64,000 nt of DNA from Limnoperna fortunei (taxonomy: Eukaryota > Mollusca > Bivalvia > Mytilida > Modiolidae). The translations under genes were made by a program, and so were the position numbers. Positions within the stretch are counted from its first letter, which is position 1. Each line of letters opens with the position of its first letter. Positions 44,732 to 57,393 of the stretch are shown here, one piece after another. Below the pieces are notes generated by a model. It had not been told where the DNA came from and did no database searches. It was given only the letters and a program-made list of their open reading frames with translations. The stretch covers positions 77,414,926 through 77,478,925 of the forward strand of contig OX104117.1 in assembly GCA_944474755.1 (NCBI GenBank). The letters are read 5' to 3'.

Positions 44732-46340
44732 TTAATAATCTTCATTTTCTTTCTCTCTAATATTAACATCAGTTCTACGATTGAATACTGAAGTCGAACT
44801 CTGGTCATATCGACAATTCGTATGTGTTTTTTTGGAAATCGCATTGTCTGTATTGTGAAAGTTGAATGCTGGGTCATATTTGATTGTCAGTTTTGTACGC
44901 GATGTCCATTTCTCCTGTATACCGTAAAGCAGCGTCTCGAAGATCGGATTAATTCCTAACAATGAATCGAAAAAAGACAGTAAATTTGCATATTCCGGTT
45001 TAGCTTTTGATGATTCTATTTGAACGAGAATGTTAAAAAGTTCGTAATAACGAGTTGTTTCCTTGTTTCCAATTTTTGAGCATTTCTGAAGTTTGGCTTT
45101 AATAACTGATTCTACCATCTCCGGCTTACCAAACCTTTTATCCAGTGACGATCCGATATTTTGTGAAAACCTTGACGAATCCGTACCGAGTCACTTCACT
45201 AATGAGTCGATCTCCTCGAAAGCGGTTACTGACAATTCTTCCGCTATGCTCTTGAAACTTGCTTTATCTGCTGGATAGTTTTCTGGACGATCATCAAATT
45301 GTTGGAATCTAGATAGTATTAAATCTTTCTTCATTTGAACTTTGTAAAGTCTGTCACAATAGAAGACCATTATTTGATTTCTAAAACTGTGATTGGTCGT
45401 TTAAATCACCCGCTTGAATCGTAGAGTCGGGTCTATTAGTATCGCCTTGTTTTGAAATATCAAACGATGACTAAGATCCTAAATTCGACCGTGAAGCTGG
45501 CGTATTCTGAATACTTGTATTTTCAGGTTAACCTTTGTTTTGACTGTATTGTTCATCTACATATTAAGTTGTTGTTAAGTGTTAAGTTTCTCTTGGTGTT
45601 AGCTATCGGCATTAAATATAGGTTCGGGAATAATACAGTCTTGACAACTTCGGCTTTTATCTTCAGCTTCCTTTATGTACTTTAATTTCCGCAATTGCTA
45701 TTGCAGCTTCACTTTCAACTTTGAGCAGACTTAAATCAGCATCAATCTCTGCTCGTCTCCTTTCACTAACTACCCTTGACTGAGTTTCAAGTTCGTTTAG
45801 TTTCGCTTACTGTTTGTTCAGGTGGGCCACATATTGTGCAAATTGTTCTTTTGTCTTTTGTATCTCAGCTATCGCTCGTTTCTTTACAAACACAGAACTA
45901 GTGCTTGATCCTTCCCTGGTACCAGAACTCGCACACCAAGACATCGAGTCTGCTACCTCCAGCTTCTCTGATCTTATTCGTTCGAGTGTTTGTTTAATAA
46001 TGCCTAAACATTTATTGAATTTCTCAATAAATTGTAATAAGATACTATTATTTTCTTCGGTGTTCTTTCTAGACAAGAATTTATAAAATCTTTTGAAGAT
46101 ACACTGTATTTCTCCTCAGTCTGAAGTTACTGTATTGATTTCTCCAACAAACGTAAAATTTTGAGGCCCTTGGTACACTCATCAAGTTCTTCAAGTAATG
46201 TTTAAAATTATTCCCATGCTTTATAGATTTTCTTTTTATATTAATCCACTTGTGACAAAAATAACTGCGTCCTCGTTTCAGTCATCGTCCGAGCTTGGAC
46301 ATTATCGCGAGGCTGAAGTTCTGGTACAACGTATATTCAT
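44732..46340 (-). pseudogene. BEL/Pao gag-like region (DUF1759 type)
   Basis: Open pieces at 46076-45807 and 45118-44732 plus readable text between and upstream. The piece at 45118 (VESVIKAKLQKCSKIGNKETTRYYELFNIL) resembles the DUF1759 domain that precedes protease in BEL/Pao. The 46076 piece has a charged helical sequence (FVKKRAIAEIQKTKEQFAQY). Decayed. Confidence 0.7.
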
Positions 46341-46400
46341 TCACATCTGAATCTGAACGATCTTTTTACTATTCTGCCGCAGTGCAGATAGCATAACCAA

Positions 46401-47150
46401 AATTGTCCAATAGAACATCTTTATTCAACCATGAGTGTGGTAAAAAGCTACAAAAGAAAAGGTATACATTCTAAGTTCACTATTCTATAAAAAATCATAA
46501 ACAAATATTATAAACAAAAGAAAAAATAAGTAAACCATATGATGAAACATCAAATATAGTCACCGAAAATTCCTCAAATATAACATATAACCACATTTAC
46601 TAACAAATAGTCGACCACAGTTAAAATAGAAAAATTAGCATGGGGCAATTATTGCTTTCCATAGAATTTTTGAACCAAAAATGCGAGGAGATGTATAACA
46701 CCAACAATTTCAAAATAAACTCTCGATAAAGGATTATTAAAGGTAAAATACCATAAAATAGGGCTCGATCAATCAAACAAAGAATTATTCTCAAAAATAT
46801 AATAAATAATCAAAACCAAAATAGTACCTTAAGGCGCTTCGTACAATTTACATAACAATATATTCTAAAATTGACTTTTTTGGAGCGAATTTTATATATC
46901 ATTGTTGTTTGTTGTTTAACGCCACTTTCAGCAATTTTTCAGCTATATCATGTCGTCCAGTTTTTATTGGGGAGGAAGCCGGAGTAACCGGAGAGAAACC
47001 CCGACCTTCTGTAGGAAAACTGGCAATCCTGATTTCTAAGTGGTTTAAAGTGTCAGTCGAAAGGTTAGCAAGTTAATAAAGTGGGCATAAATTTCCAAAT
47101 TAAAAAGTGTCCGATGACAAAATTGTCACGTGACAAAATTGTTTCGTGGA
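46401..47150. other. AT-rich non-coding DNA with SINE fragment
   Basis: No gene. 46903-47030 is a minus-strand fragment of the SINE seen at 37361-37590. Confidence 0.5.
46903..47030 (-). mobile_element. SINE fragment, minus strand
   Basis: Shares GTTTAA.GCCACTTTCAGCAA...TTTTTATT.GGGAGGAAGCCGGAGTA with 37361-37590, but lacks the tRNA-like head. Confidence 0.65.
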
Positions 47151-47188
47151 AAGAAATTGTCAAAAAAGATGGCAAACTGACAGAAATA

Positions 47189-50100
47189 TAAGGCGTATTT
47201 GTTAGCGCTAAACCGGTTTTTAAACTTCCCATTTGTTGATGAGAACCGGGTTGAAATTAGTTTGGAACCTAATCTGGTTTTCCGTTTGTTAGTAGCAAAC
47301 TAAAACTATTTTCCCAAACCATTCAAACCACAAACAGGGGTGGTTTGCAGTTTAGGTTTTTAGGTTTAAGTATTGAAAATGGCTGCGTTTATGTTTCAGT
47401 GGGAGATGTTGTAAAGATAAATTAATAAATATTTTGAAAAATCAAAGAAACAAGACAAATACTTAGTAGAACATGGCATTGCTGGGGTTTTCTGGGGAAC
47501 CCATAAAAATTTAACATAAAAATTGGCAAACAAACTCTTTGACATATAAGAATTTAAAAAGTAAAAAAAAAGTCTAATTAAATTTTCAGAAACTCACTTA
47601 TGCAAGTATTTCTGTCATAATTAGGTTCGATAACTCTGTTTTTCACAACGACTTGATTATCATTAACAGCATAATTTAAGAATTTATAAGCTAAATTAAT
47701 AACACTTTATGTTGTTTTACCTTTTTTAATATTAGAAAAATGTTTTTGTCCATAAATTTTTGTACACAAGTTAATTTAATGAGAAATGGAGGTGCGCATT
47801 TATATTATGCTGTTATATGGGTTATTTTGGGGGTTTTGTTTGTCATTATTTGTTTCCGCAAAGTGTAACAGTTTACTATATTTCATAATTTAAAAAGGCA
47901 CATAGAATTTACAATAAATAATTATTACCTAATAAGCATTTGTAACAGATTTGTTATTTAGAACACCCTTAAATTCATGAAATTTAAACCATGCTGTGTT
48001 GCCCTGATATGGCTTGTGTCATAAACTTGTACAGGATGTTTATTTAACAGTTTATTCCTAAAACCTTTCATTTTGACAACCTTTATGACTTCTTAAGGGT
48101 CTTTTGCAATTAAGTTTTTAGAAACCACTTATAAATGTAAATCACAAATTTAAAGTTCATTACCACATGTTTTATTCGGTGTGTTCATGTTTCTCCAATA
48201 TTTGATATTTCAAGTAAAAAGTATGTTGGAGAAACGTGAATAGGTAGTAGACAAACTTAATTAATTTTACGTGTAATTATGACTACAGTTAAACATGTAT
48301 AAATGAATCTTTTGTAAGCAATAAGTACAGAATGTAGAATATCGAATATTTTTAATTGAATTACACTAAGTAAAAAGATATGTCCATATAACAAATTAAA
48401 CGTAGTTACATTTATTACATGTATTAGACATAGTTAAAAACATTATAATTATTAAATATATTCAAAAAATATATTTATTAAACGTATTTAAAACCTATAT
48501 TTATTAAAAATTATTAAAAATATTATAGCTATTAAACATAGTTAAAAACATTTTTTACCAAAATTTCCTGGCGGAGTTCAATGTTAAGGCAGCAGTCAAA
48601 TGCTGAAATGTCCTGGTTGATGAGTCTAGTCTTTAGTGTCTGAGGTTTTTGGTAAATGTTTCTGTACTCGTTCTGTTTCGGACGATGAATTCCGCCTGCC
48701 CTTGATTAAATCTGGTTGGCCTCGGTGTCTGCTTGAGTTTCAAGTTTCTTAGTTTTCCACCAAATACACTGTGTGTAGTGGAAAAAAGATCCTGAGTGAA
48801 ATGCCGGAGAATGCTCTGGGTACTGAGTTGCGGGTTGAGGTCTTGAAGTCCGTTAGCATGGTCTGGGGACAGTTGAACTAATATTTGGTTGCTGGCCTCT
48901 TTGAGTAGGCGAATCAGTTTGTCGTATATCTGCTCACGTTTCCTCGGCAGTAAGGCGAAAACAAGTTTGTACATTATGTCGTCAACGGTAGCATGCAAGG
49001 GTGCACAGTTGTGTGAACTGGGTTGGTGCTGTGTAAAAGGTCTCATCTTCATAAATGATGTCGGCTGCTGCTAAGTTGGTCAGGTTGCGGGTAGTCAAAA
49101 ACATCAGAATTTTTCGTGCATCTCCAATATATCCTGTCCCTCTGGTCGTCTACCATAAATTGATGTCCGTTCATCTCTAATTTTATTAATTTAATTATTA
49201 TTATTAAATTAGTATTGTTTGTCATATAAAGACAAAATTTTTAAAAAATATGTATTTTTTAAGTAACTTTGCCATAAATTTCAGATAGATGTCTCAGGTT
49301 TTACTGTAAACTGCTTAAAACAACATATTTGATTGTTGTAAAAACAACAAGCCCTTCCATTGTTCATTTCATGTTGGAGAAACGTGAATAAAATTTTTCA
49401 AATGTTGGAGAATCGTGAATAAACCGTTTTACTCATGACAAGCACATGCAGTAAATTCCACTCTTTCTTAAAGACATTATTCGGTAAGTCAAATAATTCA
49501 AATAATTTTAAAGCTTGTTTAAGTCTAAAAACATTTACTGCTTATTTAAAAGTAACATAAATTTCATTAAAAAAATTGGGCCATAATAATGCCACTCGAC
49601 GCCCTGTCTATATGGAAATGCGCCGTCGTATAGGAAAAAACATATTTGAACGAAATTGGAAGAAAGAAAATCAAAATTTAAACTGATAAAAACTATAAAA
49701 AATTAAAGCTGAATGTGTCTAGATTACTACGCACGTTGCACTAGCTTAGTATCACTAAGTTTTGTATTGGAAATGTGGGTTTTTGTAGCATGGGTACAAC
49801 GATTTTTATCGTGGGTTATATGACGATCAATGGTCGTTTTCGTCGTTCAACAAGGTCATTTTTAAATGGATTTTCAAAACAACTTCTGCAGAAATTAAAC
49901 TGATTTAATTTTCTTAAAGTTAATTTATCGCAGAAACCCAAACAAGTTGCACACGATCGTTTAGAAAAATCATTAACTTTATGTAAAGATCCCAATTAAA
50001 TTGTATATATGGGCGATCGAAAAACATAATGGCTACATTATTACGTCATCAAAATCACGCGATGTCCTCTATAGTTGGATTTGTCTGGCTAGAAACATCT

Positions 50101-50315
50101 GCAACAAATATTAGAATTTGTTTTCCAAATTTACAATTGTGTAATCTCTGCTTCCTATTAACTATAGAATGTTTCTTTATTCATTACCTAAAGCTAAACC
50201 GAAAACCAATTATTTGGTACATATTATTGAACCAAAACCAGTTATAAAAAGTTCATTAAAACCAATTTAAAACCCGAAACATAAACCTAAACAAGTTTTG
50301 CGGTAATAAACTCGC
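47189..50315 (-). mobile_element. Mutator-like element remnant
   Basis: A transposase fragment with FLYWCH and MULE motifs (48633-49174, minus) lies between imperfect inverted ends: left AGGCGTATTTGTTAGCGCTAAAC (from about 47190) and the complement of the right end AAGCGAGTTTATTACCGCAAAAC (ending about 50315). Both ends continue into related AACCGGTTTTA/GGGTTTTAAA-rich text. No target duplication was established; AAATTGTCAAAA flanks both sides (47154 and 50331) but is offset from the ends. The word TGTTGGAGAA.CGTGAATA recurs near 48225, 49373 and 49402. Confidence 0.45.
48633..49174 (-). pseudogene. MULE transposase fragment (FLYWCH + start of DDE domain)
   Basis: From ATG 49174 (minus) the text MNGHQFMVDDQRDRIYWRC fits a FLYWCH zinc finger N-terminus. 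In a second frame AAADIIYEDETFYTAPTQFT (about 49085-49025) fits the beginning of a MULE DDE domain, with the first catalytic Asp in YEDETF. In a third frame, 49052-48633, VFALLPRKREQIYDKLIRLL continues that domain. Two frameshifts and no later catalytic residues: a broken 5' half. Identification rests on motif order, not on a database hit. Confidence 0.6.
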
Positions 50316-50730
50316 TTATTTTGTACAAAAAAATTGTCAAAAGAACAGCCAATAACTTGTCATATGCAACTATTACTGTTTCGAATCACAGGACTATCCC
50401 GTGCATTCGTAAGTTAGTGATCGTTTTATCCAACGGTACCTGAAACGACCGACTGTTTAGACTGCCGGATTCCATGCCAGATTGCCGAATCCTAAATTGC
50501 CTACTCCCAATTTGCCGAGTCCATTTTGCCGATTCCCAAATTGCCTTATACTAAAATATTTTTTATTTGAGGCATTACTTACAACGTATTAGAAAGATGT
50601 TTTTATTGACACCCAAACTATAGAGGAAATAGTCAATTTGATCGTTGTAAAGTTTTGATATTGGTCGTTCTGAATTTGTTAGTTAAAACAAAAAATTGCT
50701 TAAATTTGTTTAACCTTTTTTGTGTTTTCG
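50316..50730. other. non-coding, with a short 14-16-bp tandem repeat
   Basis: 50455-50547 contains five or six degenerate units close to AAATTGCCGATTCCC. Nothing else seen. Confidence 0.6.
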
Positions 50731-50839
50731 CAACACTAGCTGATGTTCTGAATTCCAAGAGTAACTGGAATAAAATGGAAGCCAAATTACATAGATCAAA
50801 GAAATTTACATATCAAATCATTAATAAAAACTAAATATA

Positions 50840-51530
50840 AAAAAACACTACCTTGTCGAACACCCTCTTACACAGAAAACACGGAATTGACACGGAATTA
50901 CAATAACAGAACTCTTAAGGTACAAATCATTGACAATAGACTGTAAACGTCCTTTTACTCTTATGTTATACAATTGTAACATCAACCCCTTACGCCAGAC
51001 AGTATCAAACAAGCTACTAAAATTTTACTATTAAGCACAAGGTTGTGAGAAATAGTTTCATGTAGATTAAAAGACGCAGTTAAGAAACTGAAAGTCATCG
51101 TATATACACGATGTTAGTCTGTTCTTGATCAACTGTTCAAACACTTTTTAAGTACACGGCAGCAGAGTTATCAATCTATAGCTATCAGGAGACGTCTTGG
51201 GCTTATTGTTGCCTTTAAAAAGAGGTACAAGTAGTCCAAGCTTCCAATCCAATGGAACAAATCCTTTACGAATTATCAAATTGAACAAGGACACTAAAAT
51301 TTTAATCGTAACATCACCGCCATAAATTAAGTGTTCATTCTGTACTTTATCGTGGCCTCCAGCCTTCTTTCTCTTTAGGGCTTTAAAAATTTTGAGTACT
51401 TCCGAAAATTCAATCACACTTCCAGGAATGTCTTCATTTTCAAAGTTACGTGAGGTGACGATATTGTGGTAAACACTATCAACAAACTGTTTGGTACCAT
51501 TGTCAAAAGCATCATCGTCAATATTGTTTC
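50840..51530 (-). pseudogene. LINE reverse transcriptase, N-terminal half
   Basis: Open frame 51417-51148 plus readable text in other frames on both sides (for example NIDDDAFDNGTKQFVDSVYH upstream and VWRKGLMLQLYN downstream). The catalytic core is missing or deleted. At least four frameshifts. Confidence 0.75.
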
Positions 51531-51559
51531 ATTAATTCTCTAGCATTCTGATTATTAGA

Positions 51560-51999
51560 GTGTACAAGATCCTTAGTTAAGCAACTTGCATTTAGATCAC
51601 TATTATTACACTACCATAATTACAATAATAACTTACAGCTGCACCAAGAGAAGTTAATACACATTTGTAATTTTCAATTGACTCATCAGATGGTATGTTA
51701 ACACAGAAAATAAAAATAGACCATGTGCATCTGTTTTTTTAATAAAATTGACAAAAAATTGCAAGGACTTCTAAAACATAACTGCAATGCCACCTTTGCC
51801 GTTATACCTCTCAGGTGAAGTATCACATTTACTAATGCATAAATATTCATTATCAATACTTGACAAAAAATCTAAAGACTGTTCTTTTAACTTATGTTCA
51901 GACATTATACATACATCGCATTTTGTACTTCTTAACAATTCGCCGACACAAATAGTAGAGGACATAATTCCTCTCACATTCCATGAAAAGATTTTCATA
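51560..51999 (-). pseudogene. LINE AP-type endonuclease, internally deleted
   Basis: Starts MKIFSWNVRGIMSSTICVGE at 51999 with the conserved Asn, and CDVCIMSEHKL with the metal-binding Glu; the frame ends after GKGGIAVMF. The later part (VNIPSDESIENYKCVLTS and ISDLNA) is readable further on in other frames, with the middle of the domain missing. Confidence 0.75.
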
Positions 52000-52189
52000 C
52001 TCGACGTGGCTAACAATAAGATAAAAAACAAGGTAATGTGTTTATTTATAAGTTTACTAATCATTATTGGAATATTGGCTTTGCTCTGAAAATTGTTCCT
52101 GTTGGTTATCATCTGGAAATTGATGATTCCACTCATAGTTGCCTAACCACTTTCTGCATTTAATACCTCTCAGCCAGAAATTGTACTGA

Positions 52190-53213
52190 AACGACCTATC
52201 GATTCAAATAGCCTGATGTATATGTTGCGTGCACATTTTGCTCTGCTAGATATGACATCAAACCACTTGCTGTGGACTTAGGATCAATACCCGCTTTGTG
52301 GTAACGAGCAGTTCTTCTTCTTGTAACACCTGTGAAAATATCTGTCGGAACTCTGTTCCTTCTCTTCGTATCTACATCGCGTGGTTTTGTTGTTCTACCG
52401 TCTACTATAACGGGAATTCTATTCTCAGATTCCGTTACATTTTTCGTTAAATTTTTCTCAGCCGGTTTGTCACGTGAACGGGTTTCACTCAGTACACCTT
52501 GACCATTAGTTTATCCAGTACACATTTCTTCGGAAGACTGAATCGTAACGGTAGATTGTTTTGACTGCAGAATAGAGCTCACATCGACACTTATATTTGT
52601 GGATTTTAATTGGTCAGAGGGACCCGAAGGGATATTCCGCGATAGTTGTTTCGCATTATACTTTTGGTTCGACAGTTTAATTTCAGTCAAATTATTCTGT
52701 ATGGAAGTGCTTACTTTAATCATCCATCTATTTACTATTCGACTTTGTTCATTTTATAGGTAATAATGCAATGTCAAAGTCATCAAGCGCTTTTAACTGT
52801 TGATTCATTCGTTTGTGAGCAGAGCTGTATTGAAAAAACTGTCTATCGCACATTACATTTAAGTGGCAAATACGATTTTTCATACTTTCGATTTCTGATT
52901 TTAATTTACCACTCTCCGCAATTAACATTTTGATGATTTTTTTGGTTTTCGGACTCGGATTGTCGAGGTTAACGATTCGTCCTAACGCGGACGGAAGAGA
53001 AGCTCTCATCTCAACAACGTCACAATTCGGCATACTTTTCGGAATTTCTACGATAATTTTAGATCCACTGTAATCTTTTATAAGTACCCGTATAAACTCT
53101 TGATTAGGTACTAAATCTGAATGAGAACTCTGTGTCCTGAAAATCAGGGTATAAATCGCGGAATCACATATTGACGCTTCAATATTTACATTTTGTCGAT
53201 TTGGAGTGTTCAT
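52190..53213 (-). pseudogene. LINE ORF1 (RNA-binding type), broken
   Basis: Open pieces 53213-52749 (154 codons) and 52723-52511, then text to about 52190. The first part has a charged helical stretch (KTKKIIKMLIAESGKLKSEI) suggesting a coiled coil. Near the end, RTARYHKAGIDPKSTASGL with YLAEQNVHATYIRLFES resembles an RRM-like domain found in ORF1 of some LINEs. Exact family uncertain. Confidence 0.6.
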
Positions 53214-53290
53214 ATTTATAAGCGTATTGAAAATTGGGTTAATCTGTGGGGATACTCCCTGTAAGTTTCAATGTCCGTATCACTAGACAT

Positions 53291-54820
53291 CATCAAGTAT
53301 ATCTACATATATCCAACTTTTATCACAATACAAATTTATCAACAGGTGCCTCCATAAAACCGGAAGTTCATCATCTCCAATAATATTTTCCAAACAAAGT
53401 CGCAGGCTATTGTCACACATAGCGTTATATTGCATTTGGTATTTGCATGTGCAAACGTACTAGGAAAGCGTGCTTTCGTGGTTAGCTAGACTTTTAAGCT
53501 GATAAAGTGCCAGTTAACGATATGATGTTGCTGATTCGAGTCTTACTGTTGATAGTGTTGGGATGTCCATTTTCTTAGCGCGATGGTGGGTCACCGAGCA
53601 CTCCGGGTTTATCCCCTAATAAAGGAGTGGTGTCGTTAAACCCCATTCAACCAACCAAAATGATAACATACGAATGTAGACTTTAGATCAATCAAAAACA
53701 CGTAAAATTCTTTTAATGGAATATCACGTAATTTATGTGGTGGTTAATTTAAATCTCATTGTAGCATTAATACAGAGACAATCAGGAAAAGCAGGTTCAA
53801 GATGAAGATATACACATCCGTTCCAAATTGTGTTTTAATAAGAAGTTTTTTCATGGTACGCTAAGGCTAGTATTTTTCAGTATCAATAAGCTTAATTCAA
53901 TATTATGAAACATTTTTCTCTGTAGAACATGTATTTAAGATATTCATTTATGTTTATTAGCGTATTCTACTTTTGCTAAGACCCTTCATTTTAATATATA
54001 ATTAAACTTTCAACTTCCATAACAGATATCTTTAAAAGAAAAGTTTTAAACATGGCAAGATATTTGTGCCTGTACAGGAAATTTATTTTGTTTATCTGGA
54101 TTTTTGTATCAAGGTAATTATTAGTATGTGATATAAATTGTGTTTTATCAACATTTAAAATATTATTTAAATTGAAAGGTTTTTTTTATTTTGATATCCT
54201 TCAGTTATTTTCATTAAGGTCTTTCCCATTACAGAGGAAAGATCTTTCTGTTTTCTTTCTTATTATTATGTTTCTCTTCGTTCGAGGTTTGCCAAAAGTG
54301 TCACGACTTTTCATGTAGATACTTGATACTGTTAATCCGGCATACCCGGAGATGACTTTGTTCACTTGATTTTTAATAAAAGAGTTGTCTGCATGAACCA
54401 TGAACTCAGAACCCGTAACCGATTGTCAAAACCTAAAGTGTTTAAATGTCGGTTGACCTATGGTATTGATTTCACACGCAAAATTGTTTTTCAGTCGACA
54501 TCCTGGCTATTCGTTTTTTGCCCGACAGGAATCGAAACTCGTAAAATTTTATTTCTCTATTTTTCGAAGACAGTCTGTCCTAGCTATAGAGGCATGGGAC
54601 TACCACCATTAATCCATAATAACATATATTGCATTTGCAAATATTAGAGTATTTTACTGAAATATGGCTTTGATAAACATAAATGACATATTGTCCCTAG
54701 CAAAGCCCTTAACAACCATATATTGTTTGACTCGGAACCATTGTTTTACTCAAATAACTAATTTTAATCAATGTAAGTGACAGGTTTTGCTTAGCAACAG
54801 ACGAAAGTCAATTTCATATA
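53291..54820. other. AT-rich non-coding DNA with retroposon tail
   Basis: 53578-53660 resembles a retroposon 3' end (GGAGTGGTGTCGTTAAACCCC then ATTCAACCAACC). No gene supported. Confidence 0.5.
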
Positions 54821-54879
54821 TTTTCTGACTTCAGACGATAACTGCAAAGACTTTCATATTTGTTCTCCGAATAAAGTTT

Positions 54880-55430
54880 AATTGTTGTGTTTGACAAAAG
54901 GTGTTTTTGGACAATAACTCAATATTTTTATTTTATTTTTGAAGAAATCAATCTAATTTTAAGATCACAGATGCCAAAAAAGTTGGCAATTTTAACAACA
55001 AAGATGTTTCCGCACAATTAACTCAAACAGTTTGCATTTGATTTCAATGAAACGTTGGGATATAGTTTCATATTAGTGTAATCAGAAGACCAACTATTCT
55101 TGTTGGAAATCTATCCAATTTCAATGTCACAATTGACAAAATATGTTACCGGACAATAACTCACATGTTTGCATTAAATTTCAATGAAACTTTGGGATAT
55201 AGTATCATATAGGTAGATCAGATGCCTATTGATTTTGGGGGAAATCCATCTAATTTTAAGGTCACATTTGCCAAAAAAATGTTTCCGCACTTCTCTAAAA
55301 GTGTGCACTTGATTAAATGAAACTTTAGAATATATACTACATGTAAGGTGGGTACGAAGCCTATTGATGCTGGAGGTTCACGGTCACCAGTCGACAAAAG
55401 CTTATAGAAATTTTTCACAAAATGTTCTGC
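54880..55430. repeat. degenerate ~136-bp tandem repeat, about four units
   Basis: Units start near 54898, 55002, 55138 and 55274 with TGTTTCCG.ACAATAACTCA-like text, followed by TTTCAATGAAACTTTGGGATATAGT and ending AATCTATCTAATTTTAAGGTCACA...GCC. Diverged copies, non-coding. Confidence 0.75.
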
Positions 55431-57108
55431 AAAATTTGTGCAGGGGTATCAGTGATTGCTTGTAAACTTTGTCTAGTATAAGATATACCAGTAGTCTAAG
55501 ATGGGAATATATTTGTTATATCTGCATAGTCGATGTACTAAATCTTCTTTGTAATGTATTCACTGATATCAATAAATTAATTACCCTAATTATTTGTTTA
55601 GAATAAGTAAACAAATGACAGGTTTTGCAAAATGCAATACAGCTGACGATACATTTAATAGGCATATATAATACAAGTACATATAATGGATTTCAATGTA
55701 AAACGGTCCAACTAGATCTTTAACCGACAGTTTAGTTTTTATACTGTATAAATCAACACAAAACTTTAAAACCCGTACAAGTTAATTTTGAACTCGCGAA
55801 GAATATATATATATACTGGGTTCATTTGAAGTCAGAAACTTCAAGATCAATATGTAATGACTTGTTTACATTGATTTATATTGACACAAAATGACTAAGG
55901 TCATTTGTTGGTCAGTCCTTGTCTATAGTTTTGACAAGAAACACCGGCATTTGTAACTTTGCATAATTTTCTAGACTTGTATATTATTTTTTGTTTATGC
56001 TGTATCGTCATGTTTGTCGATCAATTCAAGATCAATATGTTATTACTTGTTTACGTTATTTATTTAATGGGTCACATTTTTAGCTCTCCAAAATATATGA
56101 ATAGGTAGCTTTTTTCATAGAAGAATATATCATGGGATAGTTTTAAATTATCTAAATATATTCATGCATCAATTCTCATCGTAAGCCCATGCAAACAACA
56201 GTGATTTAACAAACAAAGTGTTCCATTAACATCACCTGATCATTATTGCAATGAATAGACTATTTTGTCAAAGGGAATATGCAATAATAAAATACATTAA
56301 TATTTATGATTTAAAACTAAATATATGATTAGGTCCCGTTTCATAACGTCCGAAAATATATGAATAGGGTGAGTTTTCTAAATCTCCGTCTACAGACCTG
56401 TACTTTAAAGTATCCCTAGTTACCCCCCGTGTAATAAAGTGTGTCATTAAATGACAAATAAACTTCCTTGATTTTGTTTTTGTTAGAAATGTGTTTAGAC
56501 ATGTTACAACATGTTGTAACACATCTATTTCTGGTATGGAATCTCTTAGAAGGTAATGTGTAATTATTTATTTGATTTTAACTGATATTTTAACTATGAG
56601 CCTAAAACACGAATGAATATTGCATATCATCGATCTTGTGCGTCATTAAAATTCGTCACAGGACAATTTAACTTCCTTAAAAATAATGTTAAAGCATGTT
56701 TAAACATGTGTTGTTCTTGTGTGGCTTGTCTTTTAAAGTAATTTCGTTTGACTTTTTAATTTTGCCTTAGATTTTGCATTCAATATTCAACTATCAGACT
56801 ACACGATATATACATGTAATAACACGTTATTGATATTACATGCCGGATGTGTGTAACAGCGTTTGAATACTGAGTAACTCAACTCACTATTCTGAGAATC
56901 GATACACTGTTGCCTACCGCAGGTTTAGTCACTTCCGTGTTACTTGATATAAACAAGAAAATATGGAAAAAATACCTCAATCAATAACTGTCATAATACA
57001 GCGGGGATCATTGGCAAATTCAGATAGCATTAAAATTACATCGATCTGCAGCAAACGTCGATCTGCCAATACGCGTTATTATTCGCAAGGACTACACCCC
57101 ATAGCAGT
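55431..57108. other. AT-rich non-coding DNA
   Basis: No gene or obvious repeat. CCGAAAATATATGAATAGG-like text recurs near 56090 and 56350. Confidence 0.55.
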
Positions 57109-57393
57109 TAATCAATAAAGTGCTCCGATTTGACAGTATTCCACGGGGATTTCACAGTTTTCGGGATATTTTACATTTTCGATGTGCCGCCGATGTACCG
57201 GCGCTCTAACCTTTTCAGGAAGAGAATGGTAGAACTTGGTGTCACAATGTGCCAACCCTAGTCCTCCCTCAGAAAGTATAATTGAGGCAACTCCCGGAAA
57301 AAAAACCAACGGCAAATCTATTGCATGATACTTTGGTACTTTAGAACCTGAGAAGTCCGATACAGCCAATGGTGTTTGTCCATGCTATGTACT
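57109..57393 (-). CDS. possible terminal exon, unrecognised
   Basis: A minus-strand frame of about 94 codons, open from a stop near 57394 to a stop at about 57109-57111, lies in a patch visibly richer in G+C than its flanks. Residues include LPLVFFPGVASIILSEGGLG and VRAPVHRRHIENVKYPENC. ATAG just upstream could serve as a weak acceptor. No family recognised; no ATG-initiated start. A repeat fragment or chance frame is possible. Confidence 0.25.

Larger units (their letters stand above)
41700..46400 (-). mobile_element. BEL/Pao LTR retrotransposon, decayed, minus strand
   Basis: Order on the minus strand: gag-like region with DUF1759-type sequence (about 46340-44732), zinc knuckle and retropepsin (44600-43960), reverse transcriptase (43957-42100) and RNase H (42100-41720). 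I could not find LTRs or an integrase region, so the element is truncated at its 3' end or too decayed. Frames are broken repeatedly. A retroposon is inserted at 42650-43141 within the RT. Confidence 0.85.
50740..53290 (-). mobile_element. LINE with ORF1 and ORF2, minus strand, 3'-truncated and decayed
   Basis: Minus-strand order: ORF1 (53213 to about 52190), AP endonuclease (from about 51999) and reverse transcriptase (51480 to about 50840). The RT reads KRKKAGGHDKVQNEHLIYGG, WKLGLLVPLFKG, SYRLITLLPC, then frame-shifted pieces to GVRQGSVF and INDLI near 50850, where sequence identity ends before the catalytic FADD-type motif. Different family from the two other LINEs here. Confidence 0.8.

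Noticed and set aside
47154..50342. AAATTGTCAAAA as the target duplication of the Mutator-like element
   Set aside because: The copies do not abut the inverted ends, and A/T-rich 12-mers can match by chance.
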